A model generated the notes under the pieces. That model had not been told where the DNA came from, ran no database searches, and saw only the letters and a program-made list of their open reading frames with translations. A stretch of 52,587 nt of DNA from an uncultured archaeon (lineage in GTDB: Archaea > Thermoproteota > Bathyarchaeia > Bathyarchaeales > Bathycorpusculaceae), in the NCBI GenBank assembly GCA_938023865.1, contig CALJDG010000012.1, positions 1-52,587 of the forward strand, given 5' to 3'. Both the position numbers and the translations under genes were made by a program. Positions within the stretch are counted from its first letter, which is position 1; each line of letters begins with the position of its first letter. Of the stretch, positions 18,340 through 25,687 are shown piece by piece.

Positions 18340-18373
18340 TGAGGTTAAAGATTTCGCTGTCGAAGGGGAGAAA

Positions 18374-19222
18374 ATGTTCCAAAGCGCCGGTATAGTAGCC
18401 CGTTACGATAAACGAAACGCCATAAAACTTGCTAAGGACCTGGGGGGTTACATAGAAAAAAAGGGTTTAAAGGTCTACATCGAAGAAACGTTAAAGGAGA
18501 AAATGAAGAAGGGATGGAATTTCCGTTCACTAGAAGACATGAAAACAGACTTAATAATAACGATTGGCGGGGATGGAACAATTTTAAGGACATGCGTAGC
18601 AGTTCCAAAGCCAGAACCTCCAATACTAGCAATAAACATGGGTGTTCGAGGATTCCTTACAGAGGTAACACCAAAAGATGCACACACAGCTGTTGAAAGA
18701 TGCCTTAAGGGCGACTACGTCATGGAAAGATGTGCAAAGCTCTCCATTAAGGCGGGCGATACAATAATTCCGGATGCATTAAACGAGGTTTTAATAGCTG
18801 TGGACGAACCAGTTAAACTGTTATACGCTAGAGTTTCAAAAAATGGTGAGCACGTTTTAGATTGTCAAGCTGACGGGCTGATGGTGGCCACCCAAACTGG
18901 TTCAACAGGCTATTCGCTATCAGCCGGAGGGCCAGTTCTAGACCCGAATGTTGATGCTTTCGTTTTCACCCCCATATGCTCCCTGAGCGTTTTACGCTCA
19001 ATAGTTTTCCCAAGCAACTCAAAAATCACTATATCAGTTTTAAGACCTAAACGGGTGATGATTGTTGTTGATGGGGCTTATAGGCACATTCTAGAGTCTG
19101 AAACCCCATGCGTAACAGTTACACGTTCAAATAACTGGACAACATTTATCAGGTTTCGGGAAAACTTCTATAACCGTTTAAGAAGCAGGCTTATCTTCCG
19201 CGGATTTGGAGGAAAAATCTAA
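18374..19222 (+). CDS. nadK: NAD kinase
   Basis: The enzyme phosphorylates NAD(H) to NADP(H). The 282-residue protein contains the diagnostic IITIGGDGTILR near residue 60, an NE motif in DALNEVLIA, and the conserved nucleotide-binding loop GLMVATQTGSTGYSLSAGGP near residue 173. The ATG at 18374 follows GGGGAG. The predicted nob1 gene starts only about 5 nt downstream of its stop, so the two are almost certainly co-transcribed. NAD synthetase (nadE) is at 35.4 kb, giving two steps of NAD(P) synthesis in the window. Confidence 0.94.
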   Translation: MFQSAGIVARYDKRNAIKLAKDLGGYIEKKGLKVYIEETLKEKMKKGWNFRSLEDMKTDLIITIGGDGTILRTCVAVPKPEPPILAINMGVRGFLTEVTPKDAHTAVERCLKGDYVMERCAKLSIKAGDTIIPDALNEVLIAVDEPVKLLYARVSKNGEHVLDCQADGLMVATQTGSTGYSLSAGGPVLDPNVDAFVFTPICSLSVLRSIVFPSNSKITISVLRPKRVMIVVDGAYRHILESETPCVTVTRSNNWTTFIRFRENFYNRLRSRLIFRGFGGKI

Positions 19223-19227
19223 CGGCG

Positions 19228-19746
19228 ATTTCTGGCAAAAAAGTCGTTATTCTAGACACCTCAGCTTTTGTGGCCGGCTTCGATCCATTCTCGATAAGTG
19301 AGGAGCAGTATACGGTCCCAATGGTCAGGGAGGAGGTTGCAGGAAGCCACATAGCCAGAATACGGTTTAAAACAGCCATTGAAAGTGGACGCCTAAAAAT
19401 TAAGGCACCAGAAGAACTCTATATAGAAAGAGTCAAGGCAGCAGCTAAAGCCGTTGGCAATGCCTTCTGGCTTTCTGAAACAGACATAGAAGTTTTGGCT
19501 TTCGCATTACAGCTGAAAATGCAAGGTTTCACGCCGATTGTAGCTACAGACGATTATTCCATTCAGAATGTAGCGCGACATCTAGACATAGAGTTTGCAC
19601 CCCTTGCAACTTTTGGCATACGCTTAAAATTGAAGTGGGTAAGGTATTGTCCCGCATGTCACAAAAAATACCCATCGGACTACAAGTCAAGGAGATGCCA
19701 AGTCTGCGGAACAGAGCTTAAAAGGAAACCTTTAAGAAAAATCTAA
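19228..19746 (+). CDS. nob1: rRNA maturation endonuclease Nob1 (PIN domain plus zinc ribbon)
   Basis: Nob1 cleaves the 3' end of 16S rRNA during small-subunit maturation. The PIN domain begins VVILDTSAFVAGFDPF, with the first catalytic aspartate in LDTSA, and continues with ETDIEVLAFALQL and VATDDYSIQNVA. The C-terminal zinc ribbon is CPACHKKYP ... CQVCG. No ATG, GTG or TTG lies in frame upstream of the essential LDTSA. The first GTG (19270) would delete it. The likely start is ATT at 19228, 15 nt after a GGAGG at 19208-19212. That non-standard start is an inference; the assignment as Nob1 is firm. Confidence 0.88.
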   Translation: MSGKKVVILDTSAFVAGFDPFSISEEQYTVPMVREEVAGSHIARIRFKTAIESGRLKIKAPEELYIERVKAAAKAVGNAFWLSETDIEVLAFALQLKMQGFTPIVATDDYSIQNVARHLDIEFAPLATFGIRLKLKWVRYCPACHKKYPSDYKSRRCQVCGTELKRKPLRKI

Positions 19747-19775
19747 CAAAAAGTTGACTGCTTGGGCGAACTACA

Positions 19776-20351
19776 ATGAGTTATATCGAAAGAAAAGTTG
19801 CATACTTTAAAGGTGCTGGAAAGGTGAATACGGACACGCTGTTAGGTATCGTTAAGGAGTACGCTGAAAAGGAGGGTGTAAGAGACATTGTTGTTGCGTC
19901 GACAACTGGTGAAACAGGAGCTAAAGCCTCAAAAATTTTTAGAAATTATAACGTTGTAGTTGTAACCCATCATGTTGGCTTTCAGAAGCCCGGAGAAAGC
20001 GAACTAAAAGAGGAATTTAAAAAGGAAATCTTAAATAACGGTGGCAAAATTTTCGCAGGAACTCATGCCCTTAGCAGTATTGAGCGGGCTATCCGAAAAA
20101 ATTTTGGAACTCTTCAGCCCCTTGAGCTTATGGCGAATGTTTTAAGACTTATGGGTGAAGGCACAAAAGTATGTGTGGAAATAGTTCTCATGGCGGCTGA
20201 TGCTGGACTAATTCCAGTAGACAGAGACGTCATAGCCATGGCCGGAACTGGCAGTGGTGCTGACACTGCATTGCGTATTCAACCGGCAAACAGTGCAAGA
20301 TTTTTCGATTTAAAAATAAAAGAAGTTATAGCAAAGCCCTCCAGCTTTTAG
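19776..20351 (+). CDS. COG1751-type protein with pyruvate-kinase C-terminal-like fold
   Basis: This 191-residue protein is of the stand-alone family resembling the alpha/beta C-terminal domain of pyruvate kinase. Features are VASTTGETGAKASKIF (residues about 40-55), VVVVTHHVGFQKPGESELKEEF, GTHALSSIERAIR and IAMAGTGSGADTALRIQPA near the end. The family is widespread in archaea and has no established reaction that I know of. The pattern of small residues and His suggests a ligand- or nucleotide-binding role. Its TAG stop overlaps the stop of the convergent acetyltransferase gene by 4 nt (TTAG). Confidence 0.75.
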   Translation: MSYIERKVAYFKGAGKVNTDTLLGIVKEYAEKEGVRDIVVASTTGETGAKASKIFRNYNVVVVTHHVGFQKPGESELKEEFKKEILNNGGKIFAGTHALSSIERAIRKNFGTLQPLELMANVLRLMGEGTKVCVEIVLMAADAGLIPVDRDVIAMAGTGSGADTALRIQPANSARFFDLKIKEVIAKPSSF

Positions 20352-20776
20352 ATATCATTAGATTCGCGTTTACTCAAATAGATTATATCGTAATGCTCTA
20401 CATATCCACATTTTTTAAAAAGTTTCTTCGAAGCTTCATTCTCGTCCTCGATTAGCGCACAGAAGATCTTGACGCCGTTATTTCTGAGCACTTTTTCAGC
20501 CTCAGCAATTAATGCGCTTGCAACACCGCGGCGCCTAAAGTCAGGATCTACTGCCAGCCGGTTTATCCAACCCTTTCGGCCATCAGAACTGGCAATAACT
20601 GCGCCGACTAAACGGTCATTTTCAAACGCCCCCAAGAAACACTCCGGTTCTGCACTTATCTGTCTTGTTAGGGCCTCCTTGCTGTCTCGTCCTTTTGGTT
20701 TGTAAGGTAGGCCTGCTTTACGCCAAAGATTAATGAGCTCTTCGTAATGGCCTATTGTTAATCGTCGAATTTCCAT
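20348..20776 (-). CDS. GNAT-family N-acetyltransferase
   Basis: This 142-residue GCN5-related acetyltransferase has the acetyl-CoA binding signature RRRGVASALIAEAEKVL (about residues 82-98), preceded by the beta-4 strand WINRLAVDPDF and followed by the beta-5 region KIFCALIEDENEASKKLFKKCGY. The substrate cannot be predicted. The N-terminus MEIRRLTIGHYEELINLWRKAGLPYKPKGRD resembles archaeal members near amino-acid genes, and it sits next to a class-III aminotransferase, so a small-molecule amine substrate is possible (inference). Confidence 0.8.
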   Translation of the reverse strand: MEIRRLTIGHYEELINLWRKAGLPYKPKGRDSKEALTRQISAEPECFLGAFENDRLVGAVIASSDGRKGWINRLAVDPDFRRRGVASALIAEAEKVLRNNGVKIFCALIEDENEASKKLFKKCGYVEHYDIIYLSKRESNDI

Positions 20777-20791
20777 GGAAAATTTTAACCT

Positions 20792-22129
20792 CTACCTCTC
20801 CTTTTCAACTTCCTTTATAACATCCTCAATTATTTCCAGTCCGGCGTCTACAAGCTCTCTTGTGATGTTGAGGGGCGGCATAATCCTTAGGGTTGAGATC
20901 CCACACGTGATAACAGCTACCCCGCGCTTCCATGACCTTATCATAATTTCATTTGCTTTTTGGGACGCTGGTTTCTTGCTATCCTTATCTTCAACAAATT
21001 CAACACCAATCATTAAACCCTTGCCTCTAACGTCCCCGATTATTTCGCTCCCCTCTTCCAGATCCCTAAGCCTTTTCAGCATATAGTTCCCTTGCTTTGT
21101 GGCGTTATCCAACAGTCGTTCCTCTTTAATGGTATCTATAACGGCGATTGCTGCAACACATGAGAGCGGGTTCCCGCCGAAGGTGCTGGCGTGCGAACCT
21201 CCAACCCAATCCATGATTTTTGCTCTGGCAATAGTTGCGCCTAGCGGCAGACCAGAAGCCAATGCTTTAGCGCTACATATGATGTCTGGTTCAACATTCC
21301 AGTGTTCAATGGCGAACCATTTCCCAGTTCTCCCCATCCCAGACTGAACCTCATCGTCTATTAAGAGAATACCGTATTTGTCGGCAAGCTTTTTTAGGCG
21401 TTGGAAGTATTCCGGAGGCGGGATAACATATCCTCCTTCACCCTGAATAGGCTCGAAAACTATTGCAGTAACATCTTCTGGTGGTGCATACTTTTGCAAT
21501 ACAAACTCGTCTATAAAGTCGACGCACCAATAGTGGCATTCAGGATATGTCTGTTTAAAGGAGCAACGATAACAGTAAGGGTATGGAACATGGTTAACTC
21601 CTGGCATTAAGGGAAAGAAGTAACGTCTTTGGGTTGGTTTGCTAGATGTCAAAGACAAGGAACCAATTGTCCTTCCGTGGAACGCGTTGATGAAGCTTAT
21701 GAAAAGCTGTTTCCGCGTGTGCCACTTTGCTAGTTTAATCGCCGCTTCAATAGCCTCTGTTCCGCTATTGCCAAAGTAGACCTTTTTCTCAAAATTTCCA
21801 GGAGTGACTTCCGAAAGCTTCTGTGCAAGTGCTATAACCTCGTTATAGTAGAAGTCGGTATTAGAGTAGTGAAGGAAGCGGTCGCACTGCCTTTTAATGG
21901 CTTCAATAACTTTGGGATGGTTATGTCCGACGTTTAAGCATGCCAAACCAGAATTGAAGTCGATGTATTCATTTCCATCAACATCTCTCACCACACAACC
22001 TCGACCGGACTCAACGACAAGAGGATAGAAGCGCACGTAAGATGGCGAAATGAACACCTCATCCTTCTTTACGAGTTCTCTCGCTTTTGGTCCCGGCGGG
22101 GTTACAACAATTTTCGGATAATCAGCCAT
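20792..22129 (-). CDS. Class-III PLP-dependent aminotransferase (4-aminobutyrate/acetylornithine type)
   Basis: The 445-residue enzyme shows the class-III hallmarks: YIDFNSGLACLNVGHNHPKV, the PLP-phosphate loop FGNSGTEAIEAAIKLA, the aspartate in LLIDDEVQSGMGRTGKW and the Schiff-base lysine in ICSAKALASGLPLGA. Archaeal relatives include GABA, ornithine and basic or branched-chain amino-acid aminotransferases or racemases, so the exact substrate is uncertain. Four cysteines in the YPYCYRCSF/YPECHYWCVDF region are noteworthy and could bind metal (inference). I chose ATG 22129 (MADYPKIV) after GGTGAGG; TTG at 22141 is an alternative. A TATA box within an inverted repeat lies upstream. Confidence 0.88.
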   Translation of the reverse strand: MADYPKIVVTPPGPKARELVKKDEVFISPSYVRFYPLVVESGRGCVVRDVDGNEYIDFNSGLACLNVGHNHPKVIEAIKRQCDRFLHYSNTDFYYNEVIALAQKLSEVTPGNFEKKVYFGNSGTEAIEAAIKLAKWHTRKQLFISFINAFHGRTIGSLSLTSSKPTQRRYFFPLMPGVNHVPYPYCYRCSFKQTYPECHYWCVDFIDEFVLQKYAPPEDVTAIVFEPIQGEGGYVIPPPEYFQRLKKLADKYGILLIDDEVQSGMGRTGKWFAIEHWNVEPDIICSAKALASGLPLGATIARAKIMDWVGGSHASTFGGNPLSCVAAIAVIDTIKEERLLDNATKQGNYMLKRLRDLEEGSEIIGDVRGKGLMIGVEFVEDKDSKKPASQKANEIMIRSWKRGVAVITCGISTLRIMPPLNITRELVDAGLEIIEDVIKEVEKER

Positions 22130-22168
22130 ATGCCTCACCAAACTGGATCTAACGTTTTGGCCAAAATA

Positions 22169-22193
22169 GGTTATATAGCTATCTGTTATAACC
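22169..22193. promoter_or_regulatory. TATA box within an inverted repeat upstream of the class-III aminotransferase
   Basis: GGTTATA (22169-22175) and TATAACC (22187-22193) are perfect 7-bp inverted arms with 11 bp between them. On the minus strand the right part reads GCTATATAACC, a TATA box about 40 bp before the aminotransferase ATG. A regulator binding the repeat would block TBP. The operator role is an inference. Confidence 0.4.
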
Positions 22194-22273
22194 TCCGGAA
22201 AACATCATTTACAGTGTAAAATAGCGTAATTTCAGCGTATAGTCCCGATGCGAGATTATTGGTTACAACCTTT

Positions 22274-22606
22274 TTATGGTTTTACAACAGTTATTTCGAT
22301 AGTTGAAACGTTGGTTCTCTGTCCTTCGCCGCGAGTGACCTCCTCAGTGCCTATTTTGATTTCTTTTAGCTGTAAGTCCTTCATGAAAGCCCTTCTTAAT
22401 AATTCAACAGTGTCGACTGCTCTGCTAATCGCCCGTCCCCTCGCCTTCACAACAATTTTTTGAGCGCCAGTGTTGAAGAAGGTTAGGCAGGCGACCACAT
22501 AGTTCATTATTGGTTTCTTACCGATCAACACTGTATTTTCGTTTACTTGCACTGGTTTTGCAGTTTTTTCCTCTTTGACGGCCTTCTTAGGCTTTTCTTC
22601 TGACAT
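22274..22606 (-). CDS. albA: Chromatin protein Alba
   Basis: Alba is an abundant archaeal nucleic-acid-binding protein that coats DNA and RNA; acetylation of a lysine near its N-terminus can weaken binding. The 110-residue protein has a charged, lysine-rich N-terminal extension of about 22 residues (MSEEKPKKAVKEEKTAKP), then the Alba core with VLIGKKPIMNYVVACLT and KARGRAISRAVDTVELL, and the hairpin loop GTEEVTRGEGQRTNVSTIEI. The extension is longer than in Sulfolobus Alba. It has a strong AAAGGAGG ribosome-binding site and its own promoter. No histone gene was seen in the window. Confidence 0.94.
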   Translation of the reverse strand: MSEEKPKKAVKEEKTAKPVQVNENTVLIGKKPIMNYVVACLTFFNTGAQKIVVKARGRAISRAVDTVELLRRAFMKDLQLKEIKIGTEEVTRGEGQRTNVSTIEITVVKP

Positions 22607-22674
22607 TTACAACCTCCTTTTAGCATTTAAACGCTACAGTAGCAATTGAATGGTATCATTATGCTGTTGGAGTT

Positions 22675-22683
22675 CTTATATTT
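22675..22683 (-). promoter_or_regulatory. TATA-like promoter of albA
   Basis: The minus strand reads AAATATAAG, 69-77 bp before the albA ATG, implying a leader of about 40 nt that contains the AAAGGAGG ribosome-binding site at 22612-22619. Inferred. Confidence 0.4.
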
Positions 22684-22713
22684 TTCCATGAGAGGCTAAA
22701 TTAGACACAATTG

Positions 22714-23604
22714 TTAGAAGCTAATTTTTCGGTAGTATTCCCAGTCTTCATCAACCCATCGCTGAATCTTTTCAATGTCAGCCTCTGTTAAGTGGCGGAA
22801 CCTATCCTGCATAGCCAAATATTCGTTTACAGGTTTGCGCTTTGACTTATCAATTAATCGGTCGCTGGGAGGGTTAAGCCTAAAATTTCCGTTTTCGATT
22901 TCATAAAGAGCCCATATGCCGGTTTGAACAGCAAGCCGTCCAATCTCTATAGTTTTGCTCGGATCATAGCGCCAGCCAGTTGGGCAAGGAGCCAAAACAT
23001 GGATATATTTGGTCCCCTTAATCTCCCTGGCTTTTTTTAACTTGTTAACAAAGTCCACCGGATAGGAAGGACATGAGGTTGCAACGTATGGTATCCCATG
23101 CGCCGCCATTATTAATGGCATATTCTTCTTCCTTTCCTTCTTACCAGTGGGCGTTGTAGTCGTCCAAGCACCATAAGGCGTAGCTCCACTCCGCTGAAGC
23201 CCCGTATTCCCATAAGCCTCATTATCGTAGCATATGTAAATGAAATTGGTTTCCCGCTCGGCAGCACCGGAAAGAGCTTGGATGCCTATGTCCACAGTTC
23301 CTCCATCTCCAGCCCATCCAACCACTGTAACATCCTCCAAGCGTCGAATTTTAAGAGCTGCCGCTATGCCGGAGCATGTTGCACCTGTAGCTTCAAAAAG
23401 CATATTCTGAAGCGGAACAGCGAAAGAAGTATAAGGATATGGTCCTTGAATAACCGTGGTGCAACACGCTGGAACAACCATGATGACCTTGTTCCCGAGG
23501 GCCTTAAAGAGGAGACGAAGAGCAATTGAGGGGCCACACCCCGCACACGCCGCATGTCCCTTAAGCAAATACTCATCTTTTGGAAACTCTTTAATTGTAA
23601 CCAT
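22714..23604 (-). CDS. porB: Pyruvate:ferredoxin oxidoreductase beta subunit
   Basis: PorB binds thiamine diphosphate and an Fe-S cluster in the heterotetrameric enzyme that interconverts pyruvate plus CoA with acetyl-CoA, CO2 and reduced ferredoxin. It shows CAGCGPSIALRLL near the N-terminus, the TPP-Mg motif GWAGDGGTVDIGIQALSGA, and NEAYGNTGLQRSGATP. GTG at 23613 is an alternative start. I favour ATG 23604 (MVTIKEFPKDEYLL), which is preceded by GGAG. It overlaps the end of porA and is the last gene of porGDAB. Confidence 0.94.
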   Translation of the reverse strand: MVTIKEFPKDEYLLKGHAACAGCGPSIALRLLFKALGNKVIMVVPACCTTVIQGPYPYTSFAVPLQNMLFEATGATCSGIAAALKIRRLEDVTVVGWAGDGGTVDIGIQALSGAAERETNFIYICYDNEAYGNTGLQRSGATPYGAWTTTTPTGKKERKKNMPLIMAAHGIPYVATSCPSYPVDFVNKLKKAREIKGTKYIHVLAPCPTGWRYDPSKTIEIGRLAVQTGIWALYEIENGNFRLNPPSDRLIDKSKRKPVNEYLAMQDRFRHLTEADIEKIQRWVDEDWEYYRKISF

Positions 23605-24787
23605 AATTTTCACTCCTTAAATCAACCCATACGGTTTCTTTCTCGATCCTACCTGTTTTCATCCATTTCAGCGACCTTTTGGCAATCTCTTCAATCGTTT
23701 TGAAAGTTACGTCCCGTCCCCCTAAGCCCGCTATAAAGCCAGCTAATAGAGGCCTATCCTCCATGTGATAAAGTGAAGCCTTAATCTCAGATGCGAGAAA
23801 ACCCTCCATACCGAAGGATATGTGGCGGTCTATTGTGGCTATGATGCTGGCCTGTTCAGCAAGTTTTCTAATCTCTTCAGCTGGGAAAGGGCGGTAAACC
23901 CGTATTCTCGCTAATCCAACTTTTAATCCCTCTTTTCTAAGGTTGTCAACGGCAATTTTGGCTTCACTACCCATCGTCCCCATTGTGCAGATGATTAACT
24001 CCGCATCTTCACATTTGTATTTGTCAACAAGTCCCCCGTACTGGAATCCGAAGCGTTGCCCATAGTCCTTATCAATTTCTGGTATCAACCGTTTAGCGTT
24101 TTCCATGGCTTCTTGTATCATGTAGCGGAACTCCATGTACCATTCAGGCGAAACGAGGTTTGCATGGGAAAAGGGATTATTCACGTCTAAAATCCATCCA
24201 GACTTGTATGGGGGCAGAAATGCGTCTATCTCCCCCTGATCATGAATTTTCACAGGCATGTACGTGTGAGATAAGATGAACCCTTCTAGGCACACCATTG
24301 CGGGAAGAAAAACCCGTTCATCTTCACATATTCTATAAGCCTGAATAATGGTGTCGAAAACTTCTTGGTTATCAGCGCAGTAGAACTGAATCCATCCTGT
24401 ATCGCGCTGCGAAAGTGAGTCGCTTAAGTCTGGCCAGATGCTCCAAGGCGCCCCCATTGCACGGTTAACAACAGCCATAACAATTGGCAAGCGAGCACCA
24501 GAAACCCAGTGTAGAGCCTCATGCATCAAAGCCAAGCCATGAGCAGAGGTCGCTGTAAATGTTCTGACGCCGGCTGCTGCGGCACCTATGCAGGCTGCCA
24601 TGGCGCTGTGCTCGGATTCCACACGAATGTATTCAGCGTCCATCTCGCCACTTTCGACAAACTCGGCAATTTTCTCCACAACGGTTGTTTGTGGTGTTAT
24701 GGGATATGCAGCAATTACTTTTACTCTAGCTGCTTTGGCAGCATAGCCAGCAATGTGATTTGCAGTATCTATTATGATTTGCGCCAC
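23591..24787 (-). CDS. porA: Pyruvate:ferredoxin oxidoreductase alpha subunit
   Basis: This 398-residue alpha chain contributes the pyrimidine-binding half of the TPP site. It begins with AYPITPQTTVVEKIAEF, includes RVESEHSAMAACIGAAAAG and the substrate-region TSAHGLALMHEALHW, and ends with a transketolase C-terminal-like domain (VGLARIRVYRPFPAEEIRKL). The GTG start at 24787 shares one base with the TAG stop of porD, so translation is tightly coupled. Confidence 0.95.
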   Translation of the reverse strand: MAQIIIDTANHIAGYAAKAARVKVIAAYPITPQTTVVEKIAEFVESGEMDAEYIRVESEHSAMAACIGAAAAGVRTFTATSAHGLALMHEALHWVSGARLPIVMAVVNRAMGAPWSIWPDLSDSLSQRDTGWIQFYCADNQEVFDTIIQAYRICEDERVFLPAMVCLEGFILSHTYMPVKIHDQGEIDAFLPPYKSGWILDVNNPFSHANLVSPEWYMEFRYMIQEAMENAKRLIPEIDKDYGQRFGFQYGGLVDKYKCEDAELIICTMGTMGSEAKIAVDNLRKEGLKVGLARIRVYRPFPAEEIRKLAEQASIIATIDRHISFGMEGFLASEIKASLYHMEDRPLLAGFIAGLGGRDVTFKTIEEIAKRSLKWMKTGRIEKETVWVDLRSENYGYN

Positions 24788-25068
24788 TATTCCTCCTCCC
24801 TTTGCATGGCTATCGCCTTAACCGGGCATTCGTTGGCGCATATACCGCAACCCTTACAGTAGTCATAGTCAACTTCTGGGGAGTCATCCTCACGCCTTGT
24901 TATGGCTGCATCTGGGCAGTAAACCCAGCAGAGCGTACATTTCGTGCACTTTGAATAGTCTATCACGGGACGAAACGTTCTCCAAGATCCAGTCTTTCCC
25001 ATGCTTCCAAAGGTTGGATAAGATATGGGAGTGAGGGGTTTATTCCTACTTGATCCAGGAACAGCCAA
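24787..25068 (-). CDS. porD: Pyruvate:ferredoxin oxidoreductase delta subunit (2x[4Fe-4S] ferredoxin)
   Basis: This small electron-transfer subunit has two 4Fe-4S motifs, CTKCTLCWVYCPD and CKGCGICANECPVKA, and the family stretch SWRTFRPVIDYSKC. I place the start at TTG 25068, just after the porG stop and preceded by GGATGGTGAAAAG, giving 93 residues. The upstream in-frame ATG at 25122 would overlap porG by 50 nt and add a non-conserved tail. It precedes porA with a one-base overlap. Confidence 0.9.
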   Translation of the reverse strand: MAVPGSSRNKPLTPISYPTFGSMGKTGSWRTFRPVIDYSKCTKCTLCWVYCPDAAITRREDDSPEVDYDYCKGCGICANECPVKAIAMQREEE

Positions 25069-25072
25069 CTTT

Positions 25073-25639
25073 TCACCATCCCTTAAATAGGCGCTCGTAG
25101 GCAAGCTCAGCGGCACGGGCATTCTTCTCCCCAGCGCTGCCCCGCCAGTTCTCCCTTATCGCTTCCAAAACACTTTCCAAATGAACCTCACCTGTCGCTC
25201 GGGCAAAAGCTCCTAAAATAGAGGTATTCACGACTGGCAGGCCTGCCATACGAAGATTCAGTTCAAGGGCTATTCCTGTAGCATCAACGGTGGCAACACG
25301 AAAGCTCTCCAACCCTAACTCGTCTGGCTTTTTTGCCGTGTTCATAACTACAATTCCGCCTTTTTTGAGGCCTTCGGCGACATCTATTATTTTGTAAAGC
25401 TGCGGGTCTAAGACCACCACATAGTCTGGATTGTAGACTTGGCTGTGAAGGAGAATTGGTGAGTCGCTTAATCTCGCAAAGGCTTTAACTGGAGCGCCTC
25501 TGCGTTCGGCCCCGAAGTATGGGAAAGCTTGAACATGTTTGCCCTCAAGATGAGCGGCATGAGCTAAAAGCTGTGCAGCGGTAACAGCGCCTTGTCCGCC
25601 TCTACCGTGTATCCTAATCTCTCTAAGCAAGTCTTCCAT
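25073..25639 (-). CDS. porG: Pyruvate:ferredoxin oxidoreductase gamma subunit
   Basis: This 188-residue gamma chain is the first gene of porGDAB. It shows the signature [19 protein letters not shown], then [19 protein letters not shown] and [14 protein letters not shown]. The gene order gamma-delta-alpha-beta is the standard four-subunit archaeal Por arrangement. The complex would supply acetyl-CoA for energy, or pyruvate for biosynthesis when running in reverse, upstream of PEP synthase at 2.7 kb. Confidence 0.94.
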   Translation of the reverse strand: MEDLLREIRIHGRGGQGAVTAAQLLAHAAHLEGKHVQAFPYFGAERRGAPVKAFARLSDSPILLHSQVYNPDYVVVLDPQLYKIIDVAEGLKKGGIVVMNTAKKPDELGLESFRVATVDATGIALELNLRMAGLPVVNTSILGAFARATGEVHLESVLEAIRENWRGSAGEKNARAAELAYERLFKGW

Positions 25640-25687
25640 CCCTTCTTAGAATTGGAAGGTTAAGCGGCTACCCTTATTAGTGTTTAG

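Noticed and set aside
22142-22273. Possible C/D-box sRNA before the class-III aminotransferase
   Set aside because: CTGA- and ATGATG-like words occur but in the wrong order (D before C) and without a closing stem.
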